Shown: positions 16,454 to 25,842, counted from the stretch's first letter. The stretch is 64,000 nucleotides of DNA from Niveispirillum sp. SYP-B3756 (GCF_009495745.1 NZ_WIDQ01000004.1:62001-126000), one strand, 5' to 3'. Notes: generated from the sequence alone by a model not told the origin. Translations and numbers: made by a program.

Positions 16454-17179
16454 ATGGTGACGCGCACGCCCAGAAGTGCAGCGGGACGGACCAGCCGGAC
16501 ACCGGCAGCCCCCGCGTCCAAGACGCCGGAACAGAAGGTGGTTGAGGAGACGGCGACCGCCGTTACCCCGCCGGACGATCCGGTACCCGAAATCACGTCT
16601 GCCGAAACAGCACCCGTGGCCGACTCCGCACCTGTGGTGGAAGCCACGGCCGAGATCGTTGCCGACGCTGTGGAAGAGACGAAGCAGGTCGCGGTTGAGG
16701 CCGTGCCCGCGCCCATCATCACCAAGGTGGTCAAGCCTTTGGCCGCTGCTTTCGAACCCAAATCTGTTGAACAGGCTGTTGCCTATACCAAGGAGCAGGT
16801 GGAAAAAATGAGCAAGCAAGTCTTCACCGCATTCGACGACGTCGCCGGCTTCCACAAGGAAAATGTGGATGCCTTCGTGGCCTCCTCCACCATTCTGGCC
16901 AAGGGCTTTGAGGCCCTGTCCAAGGAGCTGCTGGCCTTCACCCAGGGCCAATATGAACAGTCGGTCAGCACCGCCAAGGCCCTGATGGGCGTGAAGTCGG
17001 TGAAGGAACTGGTCGATCTGCAGACCGAATTCGCCAAGTCCAGCTTTGACGCTGCCCTGGCCGAAGCCACCAAGGTGTCGGAAGCCAGCCTGAAGGTCGC
17101 CAATCAGGCGGCCGAGCCGATCACCGCCCGCGTGAACGCCACGGTGGAAAAGCTGTCCAAGATCAAGGCCGCTGCCTGA
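16454..17179 (+). CDS. Phasin family protein (PHB granule surface)
   Basis: Phasins coat polyhydroxybutyrate granules. The C-terminal about 150 residues are the amphipathic helical phasin domain (for example VFTAFDDVAGFHKENVDAFV and LQTEFAKSSFDAALAEATKV). The N-terminal about 90 residues are a low-complexity Ala/Pro/Thr/Glu-rich stretch. I chose ATG 16454 because AGGAG lies six bases upstream; an ATG at 16451 is too close. Length from this start is 241 residues. It is monocistronic, with a strong promoter and terminator, as expected for an abundant protein. Confidence 0.87.
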   Translation: MVTRTPRSAAGRTSRTPAAPASKTPEQKVVEETATAVTPPDDPVPEITSAETAPVADSAPVVEATAEIVADAVEETKQVAVEAVPAPIITKVVKPLAAAFEPKSVEQAVAYTKEQVEKMSKQVFTAFDDVAGFHKENVDAFVASSTILAKGFEALSKELLAFTQGQYEQSVSTAKALMGVKSVKELVDLQTEFAKSSFDAALAEATKVSEASLKVANQAAEPITARVNATVEKLSKIKAAA

Positions 17180-17232
17180 TCTGCTGAGGATACCGGGCCG
17201 GTGCTCCCAGGAGAATTGGCCCGGCAGAACGG

Positions 17233-17264
17233 AAAACCCCGCGCCCCCCTTGGCGCGGGGTTTT
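17233..17264 (+). terminator. Intrinsic terminator of the phasin gene
   Basis: AAAACCCCGCGCC pairs with GGCGCGGGGTTTT. It lies 54 bases past the phasin stop and 17 bases before the stop codon of the convergent helicase gene, so it can serve both. Confidence 0.92.
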
Positions 17265-17280
17265 CTGTATAGGCGTAGCG

Positions 17281-19605
17281 TCAACCCGCCTTGTCGGCGG
17301 GCACGACGAAGCTGTCCATCACCTTCTTGATGCCGGTGGCGTCAAAACTGATCTCCAGCTTGTCATTCTCCACCGCCTTGACGGTGCCATAGCCGAACTT
17401 GGTGTGGAAAACCCGGTCGCCCGGATTATAGGCCCGGGTGGGCCGTGACCGTGGGGTGATGTCCAGCGCCGTGCCCTCGATCAGCCGGCCGACCCCGCGC
17501 GCCGGGGCCTGGGCCGCCTTCTGGCCCATGCGGTTGAAGCGGTCGCCGAATCCGCCGCCAGCCCCCCAGCCGCCGCCATATCCACCACCATAACCGCCTT
17601 CGCCGCGCCCGCCGCCAAAGCCGGCCCCGCCGATGCCGGGATTATTCTCCGTCTCGATATGCTCTTCGGGCAGTTCCTCGACAAAGCGGGACGGGATGGA
17701 GGTCGCCCAGGTGCCATGGATGCGGCGGTTGGCGGCGTGACTGATATAGACGCGCTGGCGGCCACGGGTGATGCCGACATAGGCCAGCCGCCGCTCCTCC
17801 TCCAGCCCGGCAATGCCGTTCTCATCCAGGGTGCGCTGGCTTGGGAAGACGCCTTCCTCCCATCCGGGCAGAAAGACGACGTCGAATTCCAGCCCCTTGG
17901 CACCATGCAAGGTCATCAAGGATATTTGTTCCACATCGGCCCCGGCGGCATTTTCCATCACCAGGGAGACATGTTCCAGGAAGCCGGTCAGATTCTCGAA
18001 TTCCCCCATCGCGTTGATGAGTTCCTTCAGGTTTTCCAGCCGGCCCGGCGCTTCGGGCGTCTTATCCTCCTGCCACATGCGGGTATAGCCCGATTCGTCC
18101 AGCACCATCTGGGCCAGTTCGGTATGGGGAATGCGGTCGATCAGCCCGCGCCAGCGGAAGAAATCCTGCATCAGCCCGGACAGGGTGGAGCGCATCTTGG
18201 GCTTCAACTCATCCGTCTGGGATAGCTGCCAGGCGGCCTCCGTCACCGGCACATTCAGCGTGCGGGCCGCCACATAAAGCTGCTGGATGGTGGCGGCCCC
18301 AATACCGCGCTTTGGCACATTAACGATGCGCTCGAACGCCAGATCATCCTCTGGGCTGATCAGCACGCGCAGATAGGCCAGCGCATCGCGGATTTCCTGG
18401 CGTTCATAGAAGCGCGGGCCGCCGACCACGCGATAGGGCAGGCCCAGAGTGATGAAGCGTTCTTCAAACTCGCGTGTCTGAAAGCCGGCGCGCACCAGCA
18501 CGGCCATCTGGCCCAGGCTGGCGCCCTTGCGCTGCAAGGCCTCCACCTCTTCGCCCACCCAGCGGGCTTCTTCCTCCGCGTCCCACAGGCCGCGGACCTT
18601 CACCTTCTCCCCGCCATCCGTCTCGGTCCAGAGCTGTTTGCCCAGGCGGCCATGGTTGTGTTCGATGATGCCGTGGGCAGCACCCAGGATATGGGCGGTG
18701 GAGCGGTAGTTCTGTTCCAGGCGGATGATGGTGGCGCCGGGGAAATCATGCTCAAATCTAAGTATATTTCCAACTTCAGCGCCACGCCAACCGTATATCG
18801 ACTGGTCATCATCGCCAACACAGCAGATATTTCTGTGCGATTGGGCAAGAAGTCTTAGCCAAAGGTATTGAGCGACATTCGTATCTTGATATTCATCTAC
18901 GAGAATATAGCGGAACCGATTTTGATATTCAATCAATACATCATTATGTTGCTGGAACAGCGTGATATTGTGCAGCAGCAAGTCGCCGAAATCACACGCG
19001 TTCAGCGCCTTCAACCGGTCCTGATATTGCCGGTAGAGCGTCAGGATGCGGCCATTGGCGGCGTCGCCCGCCTCCTCCGGCTTCAGCTTGTCGGGCGTCA
19101 GCGCCCGGTCTTTCCAGCGCTCAATAATGGACAGCAGCATCCGCGCCGGCCATTTCTTGGCATCGATATTTTCCGCCTCCATCAATTGTTTCAGCAGGCG
19201 GATCTGGTCGTCGGTGTCCAGAATGGTGAAGCTGGGTTTCAGGCCGATCAGTTCGGCATGGCGGCGCAGGATGCGGGCAGCCAGCGAATGGAAGGTGCCC
19301 ATCCACCAGCCTTCCGACTGGCTGCCCAGCAGATTATCCACGCGCTCCCGCATCTCCCGCGCGGCCTTGTTGGTGAAGGTCACGGTCAGCACATTCCACG
19401 GGCTGACGCGGCGCGACAACAGCAGATGCGCCAGCCGTGTCGTCAGCACGCGGGTCTTGCCCGTACCGGCACCGGCCAGCACCAGCACCGGCCCGTCCAG
19501 CGCCTCCACCGCTTCCCGCTGCACCGGGTTCAACCCGTCCAGATAGGGGCGGCGCTGCGGGGCCGGGGTGGGCGGCGGCGGGGGAGGGGAGAAGAGATCG
19601 CTCAT
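17281..19605 (-). CDS. uvrD: ATP-dependent DNA helicase UvrD/PcrA
   Basis: This 774-residue superfamily 1A helicase acts in nucleotide-excision and mismatch repair. Walker A GAGTGKT is at residues 45-51. Motif II is DEYQDTN, motif III is GDDDQSIYGWRGA, motif IV is LEQNYRST, motif V includes LMTLHGAKGLEFD and motif VI is VGITRGRQRVY. A Gly-rich linker lies around residues 655-690. The C-terminal segment with GDRVFHTKFGYGTVKAVE is the RNA-polymerase-binding Tudor-like fold of PcrA/UvrD. The coding sequence for residues of about 206-285 is strikingly AT-rich compared with the rest. Confidence 0.95.
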   Translation of the reverse strand: MSDLFSPPPPPPTPAPQRRPYLDGLNPVQREAVEALDGPVLVLAGAGTGKTRVLTTRLAHLLLSRRVSPWNVLTVTFTNKAAREMRERVDNLLGSQSEGWWMGTFHSLAARILRRHAELIGLKPSFTILDTDDQIRLLKQLMEAENIDAKKWPARMLLSIIERWKDRALTPDKLKPEEAGDAANGRILTLYRQYQDRLKALNACDFGDLLLHNITLFQQHNDVLIEYQNRFRYILVDEYQDTNVAQYLWLRLLAQSHRNICCVGDDDQSIYGWRGAEVGNILRFEHDFPGATIIRLEQNYRSTAHILGAAHGIIEHNHGRLGKQLWTETDGGEKVKVRGLWDAEEEARWVGEEVEALQRKGASLGQMAVLVRAGFQTREFEERFITLGLPYRVVGGPRFYERQEIRDALAYLRVLISPEDDLAFERIVNVPKRGIGAATIQQLYVAARTLNVPVTEAAWQLSQTDELKPKMRSTLSGLMQDFFRWRGLIDRIPHTELAQMVLDESGYTRMWQEDKTPEAPGRLENLKELINAMGEFENLTGFLEHVSLVMENAAGADVEQISLMTLHGAKGLEFDVVFLPGWEEGVFPSQRTLDENGIAGLEEERRLAYVGITRGRQRVYISHAANRRIHGTWATSIPSRFVEELPEEHIETENNPGIGGAGFGGGRGEGGYGGGYGGGWGAGGGFGDRFNRMGQKAAQAPARGVGRLIEGTALDITPRSRPTRAYNPGDRVFHTKFGYGTVKAVENDKLEISFDATGIKKVMDSFVVPADKAG
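18745..18990. other. AT-rich, rare-codon patch inside uvrD
   Basis: Within uvrD, 18841-18960 has 45 G+C of 120 bases (about 38%), in a gene and region well above 60%. On the coding strand the patch uses AGA, ATA, CTA and CTT codons that are almost absent from neighbouring genes. It encodes conserved motifs II and III without any change in protein character. Confidence 0.8.
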
Positions 19606-19773
19606 GATAGAGAGAACATATACAGAATAGGCCTGTTGGGAAAGGGGGCCGCTGCCGCGCCAACCCGCCGCCTCCCGCCCGGCACAGGCTTGCCATGCCC
19701 GATCAACGATCCCCTTCGCCCTGCCACGGCGTTAAGCCTGGGCAATGGTTGGCACAATGTAAGGATTGGGGTG

Positions 19774-21093
19774 ATGCCGAATGCCGTGGCGCGCCGGGGA
19801 CGGCAATTATGGGTGGCGCCGCATATCTGGCGGCGGCGGCTGGTCTTCTGGGGTGGGGGCCTGTGTATCGGCGTGGTGGCGGTGCTGTTCGCTTGGGGGG
19901 CGGATGCGGCCTCGCACCTGTTCCAGCAGATTGTGCAGCGCTGGCCCCTGGCCCCGCTGCTGCTCACCCCTGCCGGGCTGGCTTTGTCGGCCTGGCTGAC
20001 CAGCCGTTTCTTCCCCATGGCCGGTGGCAGCGGCATTCCCCAGGCGGTGGCTGCCCGTGCCACCAAGGTGCAGGAACTGCGCGACCGGCTGGTGGCGCTG
20101 CCCATTGCCGCCGGCAAGATGGGGCTGACATTGCTGGCGCTGGGCGTCGGTGCCTCCATCGGGCGGGAAGGGCCGACGGTGCAGGTAGGGGCTGCGATCA
20201 TGAACAGTATCGGCCGCCGGCTGGGTGACCGGATGCCCGGCCTGCTGGTGGCGGGGGCGGCCGCCGGTGTGGCCGCCGCTTTCAACACGCCGCTGGCCGG
20301 GCTGGTCTTCGCCATTGAGGAGATGGGCCGCGCCTTTCAGGTCCGTTCAGCCCATCTGATCCTCTCTGCCGTGCTGCTGGCTGGTATCGCGTCGCTGGCC
20401 ATGCAGGGCGATTACACCTATTTCGGCACCACGCGGGATGTGCTGCATGGCTGGCAGGATTGGTCGCTGGTGCTGGTCTGCGGGCTGCTGGGGGGCGCGC
20501 TGGGTGGGCTGTTCAGCCGGCTGATTGTCGCCTTCGCCTATGGGCTGCCCGGACAGGTGGGGCGCTGGTTCAAGCGCTATCCGGTGCTGTTCGCCGCCGG
20601 CTGTGGTTTGCTGGTGGCCCTGTTGGGGCTGGCGTCGGGTGGGGCCAGCTATGGCACCGGCTATGAACAGGCCAAGGCGATGCTGGATGGACGGGGCGAT
20701 GTCTCCCCGCTCTTCATGCTGACCAAGTTCGGGGCCACGCTGCTTTCCTGCATCACCGGGGTGCCGGGGGGCTTCTTCAGCCCCTCGCTGGCCATCGGGG
20801 CCGGCATGGGCAGCAGCATTGCCGGCCTGCTGGACAGCCACGCCCTGGGCGCGGCGGCCCTGCTGGGCATGGCGGGCTATTTCGCCGGGGTGGTGCAGGC
20901 ACCGATCACCGCCTTTGTCATTGTGCTGGAAATGACCGGCAATCATGCCATGGCGGCCCCGGTGATGATGGCCAGCCTGATCGGCTTTTCCGTTTCGCGG
21001 ATGACGGGGGCGCCCGCCGTCTATCACGCGCTGGCCCACCGCTATCTGCCCAAGGCAACGGAAGCGGAGAAGCGGGAGGCGGCGGCTCAATAA
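19774..21093 (+). CDS. CLC family chloride channel / H+-Cl- exchanger
   Basis: I placed the start at ATG 19774 (MPNAVARRGRQL), with AAGGA about 9 bases upstream. The frame is open for 900 more bases upstream, but that part is antisense to uvrD. The 439-residue membrane protein has the CLC selectivity motifs GGSGIPQ, GREGPTVQ and, later, GGFFSPSLAIGA, plus AAFNTPLAGLVFAIEE. The glutamate in GREGP and the one in FAIEE fit gated or exchanger types. There is no C-terminal CBS pair. It is likely involved in acid or chloride stress. The gene overlaps a VOC remnant at its 3' end. Confidence 0.9.
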   Translation: MPNAVARRGRQLWVAPHIWRRRLVFWGGGLCIGVVAVLFAWGADAASHLFQQIVQRWPLAPLLLTPAGLALSAWLTSRFFPMAGGSGIPQAVAARATKVQELRDRLVALPIAAGKMGLTLLALGVGASIGREGPTVQVGAAIMNSIGRRLGDRMPGLLVAGAAAGVAAAFNTPLAGLVFAIEEMGRAFQVRSAHLILSAVLLAGIASLAMQGDYTYFGTTRDVLHGWQDWSLVLVCGLLGGALGGLFSRLIVAFAYGLPGQVGRWFKRYPVLFAAGCGLLVALLGLASGGASYGTGYEQAKAMLDGRGDVSPLFMLTKFGATLLSCITGVPGGFFSPSLAIGAGMGSSIAGLLDSHALGAAALLGMAGYFAGVVQAPITAFVIVLEMTGNHAMAAPVMMASLIGFSVSRMTGAPAVYHALAHRYLPKATEAEKREAAAQ

Positions 21094-21195
21094 ACCGCGA
21101 TTCCCACCAGATTATCGTCCGGGTCGCGCAGATAGAAGGATGTGATGGGGCCGGTGGCACCGGACGAAATGATCGATATGGTCGATCACCAGCAT
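21087..21195 (-). pseudogene. VOC (glyoxalase/dioxygenase) family gene remnant
   Basis: From ATG 21195 the first 11 codons read MLVIDHIDHFV, the typical N-terminus of small VOC proteins. In the next frame the sequence then reads SGATGPITSFYLRDPDDNLVGIAVY and stops at TGA 21087-21089, the usual C-terminus with the metal-site RDPD-N segment. About 90 central residues are missing, and the two ends are out of frame by one base. The stop overlaps the end of the CLC gene. It cannot make a functional protein. Confidence 0.62.
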
Positions 21196-21295
21196 GGCGG
21201 TCTATTTCCAGAAAGCGAGGGCCGGCTTTTCGCACCGGCCCCCGTACATCCCTTAGAGTCCGTCCAAGAACTTTCACTTCTTTTCCAATCTCTTA

Positions 21296-21370
21296 ACCGT
21301 CATTCCCGCGAAGGCGGGAATCCATACGACAGCGCGGATTTTGGATTCCCGCCTTCGCGGGAATGACGGT
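21296..21370. repeat. REP-type palindrome pair (inverted), second copy
   Basis: The two 29-base arms (21296-21324 and 21342-21370) are exact reverse complements and identical to the arms at 12401 and 12475, with a 17-base spacer. It lies just past the pyrE stop codon (pyrE is read leftwards and ends at 21420). Confidence 0.88.
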
Positions 21371-21419
21371 GGAGAAAGGTCAAGGGTTCGAAATACGCGA
21401 TAACTTTTCGGACAGACCC

Positions 21420-22094
21420 TTAAACCTTGGGTGCCACCCAGGATTCGGGGCTGTGCAGAAACTTTTCCACCTCATTCAGGGTGAAGCTGTCGAAATAGTT
21501 ACCTTCGCGGGCCACGCGCAGCACGTCCCACCAATTGGCCAGGGAGTGCAGCTTCACGCCCATATCGGCCATGGTCGCTTCCGATTGCGGGAAGATGCCG
21601 TAATGGAAGACCACCCAGATATGGTCGACAATGCTGCCGGCCTGGCGCAGCGCATTGACGAAATTGACCTTGGAGGTGCCTTCGCTGGCCAGATCCTCCA
21701 CCAGCAGCACGCGCTGGCCTTCGGGCAGATTGCCCTCGATCTGGGCGTTGCGGCCAAAGCCCTTTGGCTTCTTGCGGACATAGACCATCGGCAGGTCCAG
21801 CACGTCGGAGACAAAGGCGGCATAGGGAATGCCCGCCGTCTCCCCGCCGGCCACCACGTCAAACGCCTCAAACCCCACCTCGCGGCAGAGTTGATCCTTG
21901 GCCGCCTGCATCAGGAAGCGGCGGGCGCGCGGGAAGCTGATCAGGCGGCGGCAATCAATATAGACCGGGCTGGCCCGGCCGGAGGTGAAGATGAAGGGCT
22001 TTTCGGCATTGAACAGGACCGACTTGGTCTCAATCAGGATACGGGCCGCCTGGGTGGCGGCGGTCTGTGCGTCGATCATGTCAAATGGCTCCAA
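21420..22094 (-). CDS. pyrE: Orotate phosphoribosyltransferase
   Basis: This 224-residue enzyme joins orotate and PRPP to form OMP in pyrimidine synthesis. The PRPP-binding motif appears as VLLVEDLASEGTSK. The flexible loop region YVRKKPKGFGRNAQIEGN carries the conserved lysines. FTSGRASPVYIDCRRL matches the family N-terminal part. It lies 57 bases downstream of pyrC on the same strand, and the two probably form one transcript that ends at the REP pair. Confidence 0.93.
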   Translation of the reverse strand: MEPFDMIDAQTAATQAARILIETKSVLFNAEKPFIFTSGRASPVYIDCRRLISFPRARRFLMQAAKDQLCREVGFEAFDVVAGGETAGIPYAAFVSDVLDLPMVYVRKKPKGFGRNAQIEGNLPEGQRVLLVEDLASEGTSKVNFVNALRQAGSIVDHIWVVFHYGIFPQSEATMADMGVKLHSLANWWDVLRVAREGNYFDSFTLNEVEKFLHSPESWVAPKV

Positions 22095-22151
22095 GGATGG
22101 GCGGGTTTGGGTTGAAAATAGCAGAAAAGCGGGGGCGCTGTGGCGGCGGTT

Positions 22152-23204
22152 TTACACCACCCGCCAATCCAGCCGCTCCCCCGACCGGAAGGGCAGCACG
22201 GCGATATTGCCGCCGACATCCAGCACATCGGGTACGATCAGACCGGATTTCTCCAGGGTGATGAAGCTCTCATTCACCGGCAGGCCATAGAAGGCGGGGC
22301 CGTTCAGGCTGGCAAAGGCTTCCAGCTTGTCCAGTGCCCCTTCCTCGTCAAACACCTGGGCGTACAGTTCCACCGCCGTGGCGGCGGTATAGATGCCGGC
22401 ACAGCCACAGGCACTTTCCTTGGCCCCGATCGGGTGCGGTGCGCTGTCGGTGCCGAAGAAGAACCAGGGCTCCCCCGAGGTGGCGGCGGCGCGCAGGGCC
22501 AAGCGATGCTTTTCCCGCTTGGCGATGGGCAGGCAATAGAGATGCGGGCGGATGCCGCCGACAAAAATGCTGGACCGGTTGATCATCAAATGGTGTGCTG
22601 TGATGGTGGCGGCCAGTTTGCCGCCCGGCCCATGTTTGCGCACCACGGCCACACCCTCTTCCGTGGTGATATGTTCCAGAACGATTTTCAGGTCCGGGTG
22701 CCGGCCCATCAGTTTGGGCAGCACCGTGTCGATGAACACGGCCTCGCGGTCGAAAATATCGACGCTCTGGTCCGTCACCTCGCCATGCACCAGCAGCGGC
22801 ATCCCGATCTTCGCCATACGGTCCAGCACCGGGGCCACCTTGTCGAAATCGGTGACGCCATGGGCGGAATTGGTGGTGGCGTGGGCGGGATAGAGTTTCA
22901 CCGCCGTGAACACGCCCTTGGCATGGCCGGCCTCGATATCATCGGCGTCGGTGCCATCGGTCAGGTAAGCGGTCATCAACGGACGGAAGCTGCTGCCGGC
23001 GGGCAGGGCCGCCAGTATTTCATCCCGATAAATCTCCGCGCGTGCCGTATCCACCACCGGCGGGGCCAGATTGGGCATCACGATGGCACGGCCCAACTGG
23101 GCAGCACTGTGTGGCAGCACCGCCTTCAGCATGGCCCCGGTGCGCAGATGCAGGTGCCAGTCATCGGGGCGGCGCAGGGTGATACGCTGGGGCTGATCGG
23201 TCAT
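22152..23204 (-). CDS. pyrC: Dihydroorotase (type II)
   Basis: This 350-residue zinc amidohydrolase converts carbamoyl aspartate to dihydroorotate. Metal ligands are visible: HLHLR near residue 16, the carboxylated lysine in TAVKLYPAH, and later histidines in [14 protein letters not shown] and the aspartate in FGTDSAPH. The length and the DDWHLHLR opening fit the class II (E. coli PyrC-like) enzyme. It precedes pyrE in a two-gene pyrimidine unit. Confidence 0.93.
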   Translation of the reverse strand: MTDQPQRITLRRPDDWHLHLRTGAMLKAVLPHSAAQLGRAIVMPNLAPPVVDTARAEIYRDEILAALPAGSSFRPLMTAYLTDGTDADDIEAGHAKGVFTAVKLYPAHATTNSAHGVTDFDKVAPVLDRMAKIGMPLLVHGEVTDQSVDIFDREAVFIDTVLPKLMGRHPDLKIVLEHITTEEGVAVVRKHGPGGKLAATITAHHLMINRSSIFVGGIRPHLYCLPIAKREKHRLALRAAATSGEPWFFFGTDSAPHPIGAKESACGCAGIYTAATAVELYAQVFDEEGALDKLEAFASLNGPAFYGLPVNESFITLEKSGLIVPDVLDVGGNIAVLPFRSGERLDWRVV

Positions 23205-23435
23205 GGTGGTGGCTGCATCATTGGTGGGCGGGCTGGCGATGTTTAGGGCGGATGGATCGCCGGCTCAAGCGCCGCCATGGAAGAACGGGTTTGCAGTGAC
23301 GGAACGTCGGCGGGGGGAGCAGGTGTTCGCCTGTGCAAAATTCCGGTCACCCTTGTTGACCAGCGACTTACACATGCCTACGCTGCAACTGTAAGACGCA
23401 TGTCTGGCGATAGGCGTCTGGATGACGGGGGGAAG

Positions 23436-24275
23436 ATGCGCCTTCCTGTCCGGCGGGGCCGGGTTTGCATGGCGGTGGTGCTGATCTGTGCGGCCGTGCT
23501 GCTCGGCGCGCACGCTCGCCCCTCCACGGCCTCGTCCACCCCGCTCCAGGGGAGCGGGCGGGGGGATACCGTCCGCCTGGTCTGCGGTCCGCTGCCCTAT
23601 GTGTCCGATGGGGAGCAATGTGACAGCGGCATCGGCGCGGAGCTGGCGCGCCGCGCCTGCCAGGATGCCGGCCTTTCCTGCCAATTCGAACAATTCCCCT
23701 GGCCCCGCGCGCAAAAGGAAGTTGAGACCGGGCAGGCCGATATCCTGATCGGCCCCTATTTCACGCCGGATCGCGCACGCTGGATGGTGTTTTCCAGCGA
23801 TTATTTCTATGCCGATCAGATCAGCCTGTTCCGGCTGCAAAGGGCGGATGGCGGAGCACCCCCACCCTCCGGCAGAATCGGCGTTCCCTTGGGGTGGGCG
23901 GTGTTGGAGGGGGTGTCCAGCCTCACCGGGGCACAGGTGGAACCGGTGCGCAATGTCGATATCGGCTTCAACCTGCTGACAAATGGCCGGCTCGACGGGG
24001 TGGTTGCCCATGCGCGCGCGGTGGCGCGGTTTCAGCAGTCTCACCCATCCCTGCGTTTTGAGCCCTATGGCCCCACGCTTTCAGAACAGCGTTCCTATAT
24101 GGGCTATGGCTACGGCTTTGCCAGTACCCCGGTTCGAAGGGCATATGAGGCGGCCTATACAGCCCTGTTGGGCAGCCCGTTCTATGCCGACCTGCTGGCC
24201 CGTCACCGCCCCATGGATGGTATGGTGACGGAGGTGGCGGCCCGCGCCCACCAGTTCACACCAGCAGCACCCTAA
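23436..24275 (+). CDS. Periplasmic substrate-binding protein (SBP family 3-like)
   Basis: The proposed start is ATG 23436 (MRLPVRRGRVCMAVVLICAA), with a purine-rich GGGGGAAG just upstream. An upstream ATG at 23400 is possible. The 279-residue protein has a signal peptide or anchor, then a fold with family 3 features: LPYVSDGEQCDSGIGAELARR, PWPRAQKEVETGQADILIGP and FTPDRARWMVFSSDYFY. No permease or ATPase lies nearby. It may be an orphan binding protein or a sensor, and the ligand is unknown. Two cysteine pairs could form disulfides. Confidence 0.72.
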   Translation: MRLPVRRGRVCMAVVLICAAVLLGAHARPSTASSTPLQGSGRGDTVRLVCGPLPYVSDGEQCDSGIGAELARRACQDAGLSCQFEQFPWPRAQKEVETGQADILIGPYFTPDRARWMVFSSDYFYADQISLFRLQRADGGAPPPSGRIGVPLGWAVLEGVSSLTGAQVEPVRNVDIGFNLLTNGRLDGVVAHARAVARFQQSHPSLRFEPYGPTLSEQRSYMGYGYGFASTPVRRAYEAAYTALLGSPFYADLLARHRPMDGMVTEVAARAHQFTPAAP

Positions 24276-24309
24276 TACCCATTTCCCGGCAAGGGGATGA
24301 AACAGCCCG

Positions 24310-25044
24310 TCACGCTGCGCTCTGCGGGTGATCCCACCACCAGGCATGGTCGGGATAAAAGCGTACCGCCATGCGCCGCACATAGGGGATGAGGGAGCCA
24401 TAGCCCTCCACCGCCTGGCGCAGGGGCGTGTCGAACAGGGGTGCCAATGCGGCGGTCAGCACGGCGAAGGTGAAGGCATCCACGGCCGTTGCCTGTTGCC
24501 CCATGACATAGGGCCGATCCCCCATCAGGGTGGCCAGGGCGGAAAGGGAACGGTGGGCCAGTTCCAGCCGCTCCGCCGGGCTGTGGCGACCAATGCCATG
24601 GTCACTCATCTTGGTGGTAATGCGGGTTCTGACATCCTTGATGATGCCATCCCGGAGATGCGCCGGCGCACCTTGGAAGAACTGGGCGGGGCCACGCATG
24701 AAATTCGCCTCGTCCATCCAGCGATCATAGATCACGGCCCAGCACAGGTGATCTTCCAGCATCCGCTCAATCGCCCAGGCTTCCGCCCTCTCCCGCACAG
24801 ACAGGCCCGCATCCAGATCAATGCCACGCGTGCGCTCGATATGGCTGCGGATGAAGGTGCTGTCATCGATGATCTGCCCATCATCCTCGATGATCGGCAA
24901 TTTATGTTTCGGCGTCTTGTCCAGGTCACCGGCAACCTTCTCATAGGCAAGGTCCGCCATACGCAGGTGAATTTCGGTTTTCGTGACATAGGGGCTGGGG
25001 TCGGGCAGCCCGAACATTGGCCCGAAAGCGTGCAGCTTGATCAT
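24310..25044 (-). CDS. Glutathione S-transferase family protein (Faxc-like)
   Basis: This protein has 244 residues when started at MIKLHAFGPMFGLPDPSPYV (ATG 25044, GGAG six bases upstream). The longer open frame adds 25 residues without a ribosome site. The N-terminal thioredoxin-like half (KLPIIEDDGQIIDDSTFIRSHIE) and the C-terminal helical half (ATLMGDRPYVMGQQATAVDAFTFAVL) fit the failed-axon-connections/metaxin-like GST group. It is divergent from a WYL regulator 105 bases away that may control it. Confidence 0.78.
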   Translation of the reverse strand: MIKLHAFGPMFGLPDPSPYVTKTEIHLRMADLAYEKVAGDLDKTPKHKLPIIEDDGQIIDDSTFIRSHIERTRGIDLDAGLSVRERAEAWAIERMLEDHLCWAVIYDRWMDEANFMRGPAQFFQGAPAHLRDGIIKDVRTRITTKMSDHGIGRHSPAERLELAHRSLSALATLMGDRPYVMGQQATAVDAFTFAVLTAALAPLFDTPLRQAVEGYGSLIPYVRRMAVRFYPDHAWWWDHPQSAA

Positions 25045-25149
25045 CCTGGTCTCCATCAAGATCATGTTCGTGATGGGTGTTGGTTTACAGTCCCCCTGTT
25101 GCCACCCTACTGTCAGCATCCTGCCAAACGGGCCTATGGGGAGGGGTGA

Positions 25150-25842
25150 TTGCGTCGCGCGGACCGCTTGTTTCAGATCATCCAGATTCTTCGCCGCGCC
25201 CGTGGCCCGATCACGGCTGAGGTAATGGCGGCAGAGTTGGAGACCTCCAAACGGTCAGTTTACCGCGATATCGCCACACTGATCGGGCAGCGTGTGCCGA
25301 TCCGGGGCGAGGCTGGGGTTGGCTATATGCTGGAGGGCGGGTTCGACATGCCCCCGCTGATGCTGACCCCGGATGAGATTGAAGTGGTGGCCCTTGGGGC
25401 CCAATGGGTGGCGCGCCAGGGGGATACCACCCTGGCGCGGGCGGCCGCCGATCTGCTGGCCAAGATCACGGCGGCAGTGCCGGCGGATATGCGCCCGGTG
25501 CTGCAGCGGCCCGCCGGTGTGGCACCCCCCAGGCTCAGCCAATCCAGCGACACGATTGATATGACCGCCCTGCGCGGGGCCATCCGCGCGGGGCACAAGG
25601 TCGTGCTGCTTTATCGCGACAATGCTGGGCAGGAAACCGCGCGCACCATCTGGCCGGTGCTGATTGCTTATTTCGATACCGCCCGCACCATCGCCGCCTG
25701 GTGCGAATTGCGCGGTGAATTCCGGCATTTTCGCGCCGACCGGATCATTAAGGCCGACTTTCCCGGCGCCCCTTATCCAGAACGGCCCGCTCTGCTGCGT
25801 GCCCGCTGGCGCGACAGCCTAAATATCGCCGAAGTGCGCTGA
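25150..25842 (+). CDS. YafY-type HTH/WYL transcriptional regulator
   Basis: This 230-residue regulator starts at TTG 25150, with GAGGGG just upstream. The N-terminal winged HTH is clear (RADRLFQIIQILRRARGPI, then MAAELETSKRSVYRDIATL). The WYL-like C-terminal half contains RAGHKVVLLYRDNAGQE, then IWPVLIAYFDTARTIAAWCELR and FRHFRADRI. WYL regulators sense a ligand or nucleic acid. The divergent GST gene is the likely target. Confidence 0.82.
   Translation: MRRADRLFQIIQILRRARGPITAEVMAAELETSKRSVYRDIATLIGQRVPIRGEAGVGYMLEGGFDMPPLMLTPDEIEVVALGAQWVARQGDTTLARAAADLLAKITAAVPADMRPVLQRPAGVAPPRLSQSSDTIDMTALRGAIRAGHKVVLLYRDNAGQETARTIWPVLIAYFDTARTIAAWCELRGEFRHFRADRIIKADFPGAPYPERPALLRARWRDSLNIAEVR

Noticed and set aside
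18868-19773. An N-terminal extension of the CLC protein of about 300 residues
   Set aside because: That part is antisense to uvrD and is Gln/Arg-rich. A ribosome site and the family start support ATG 19774.
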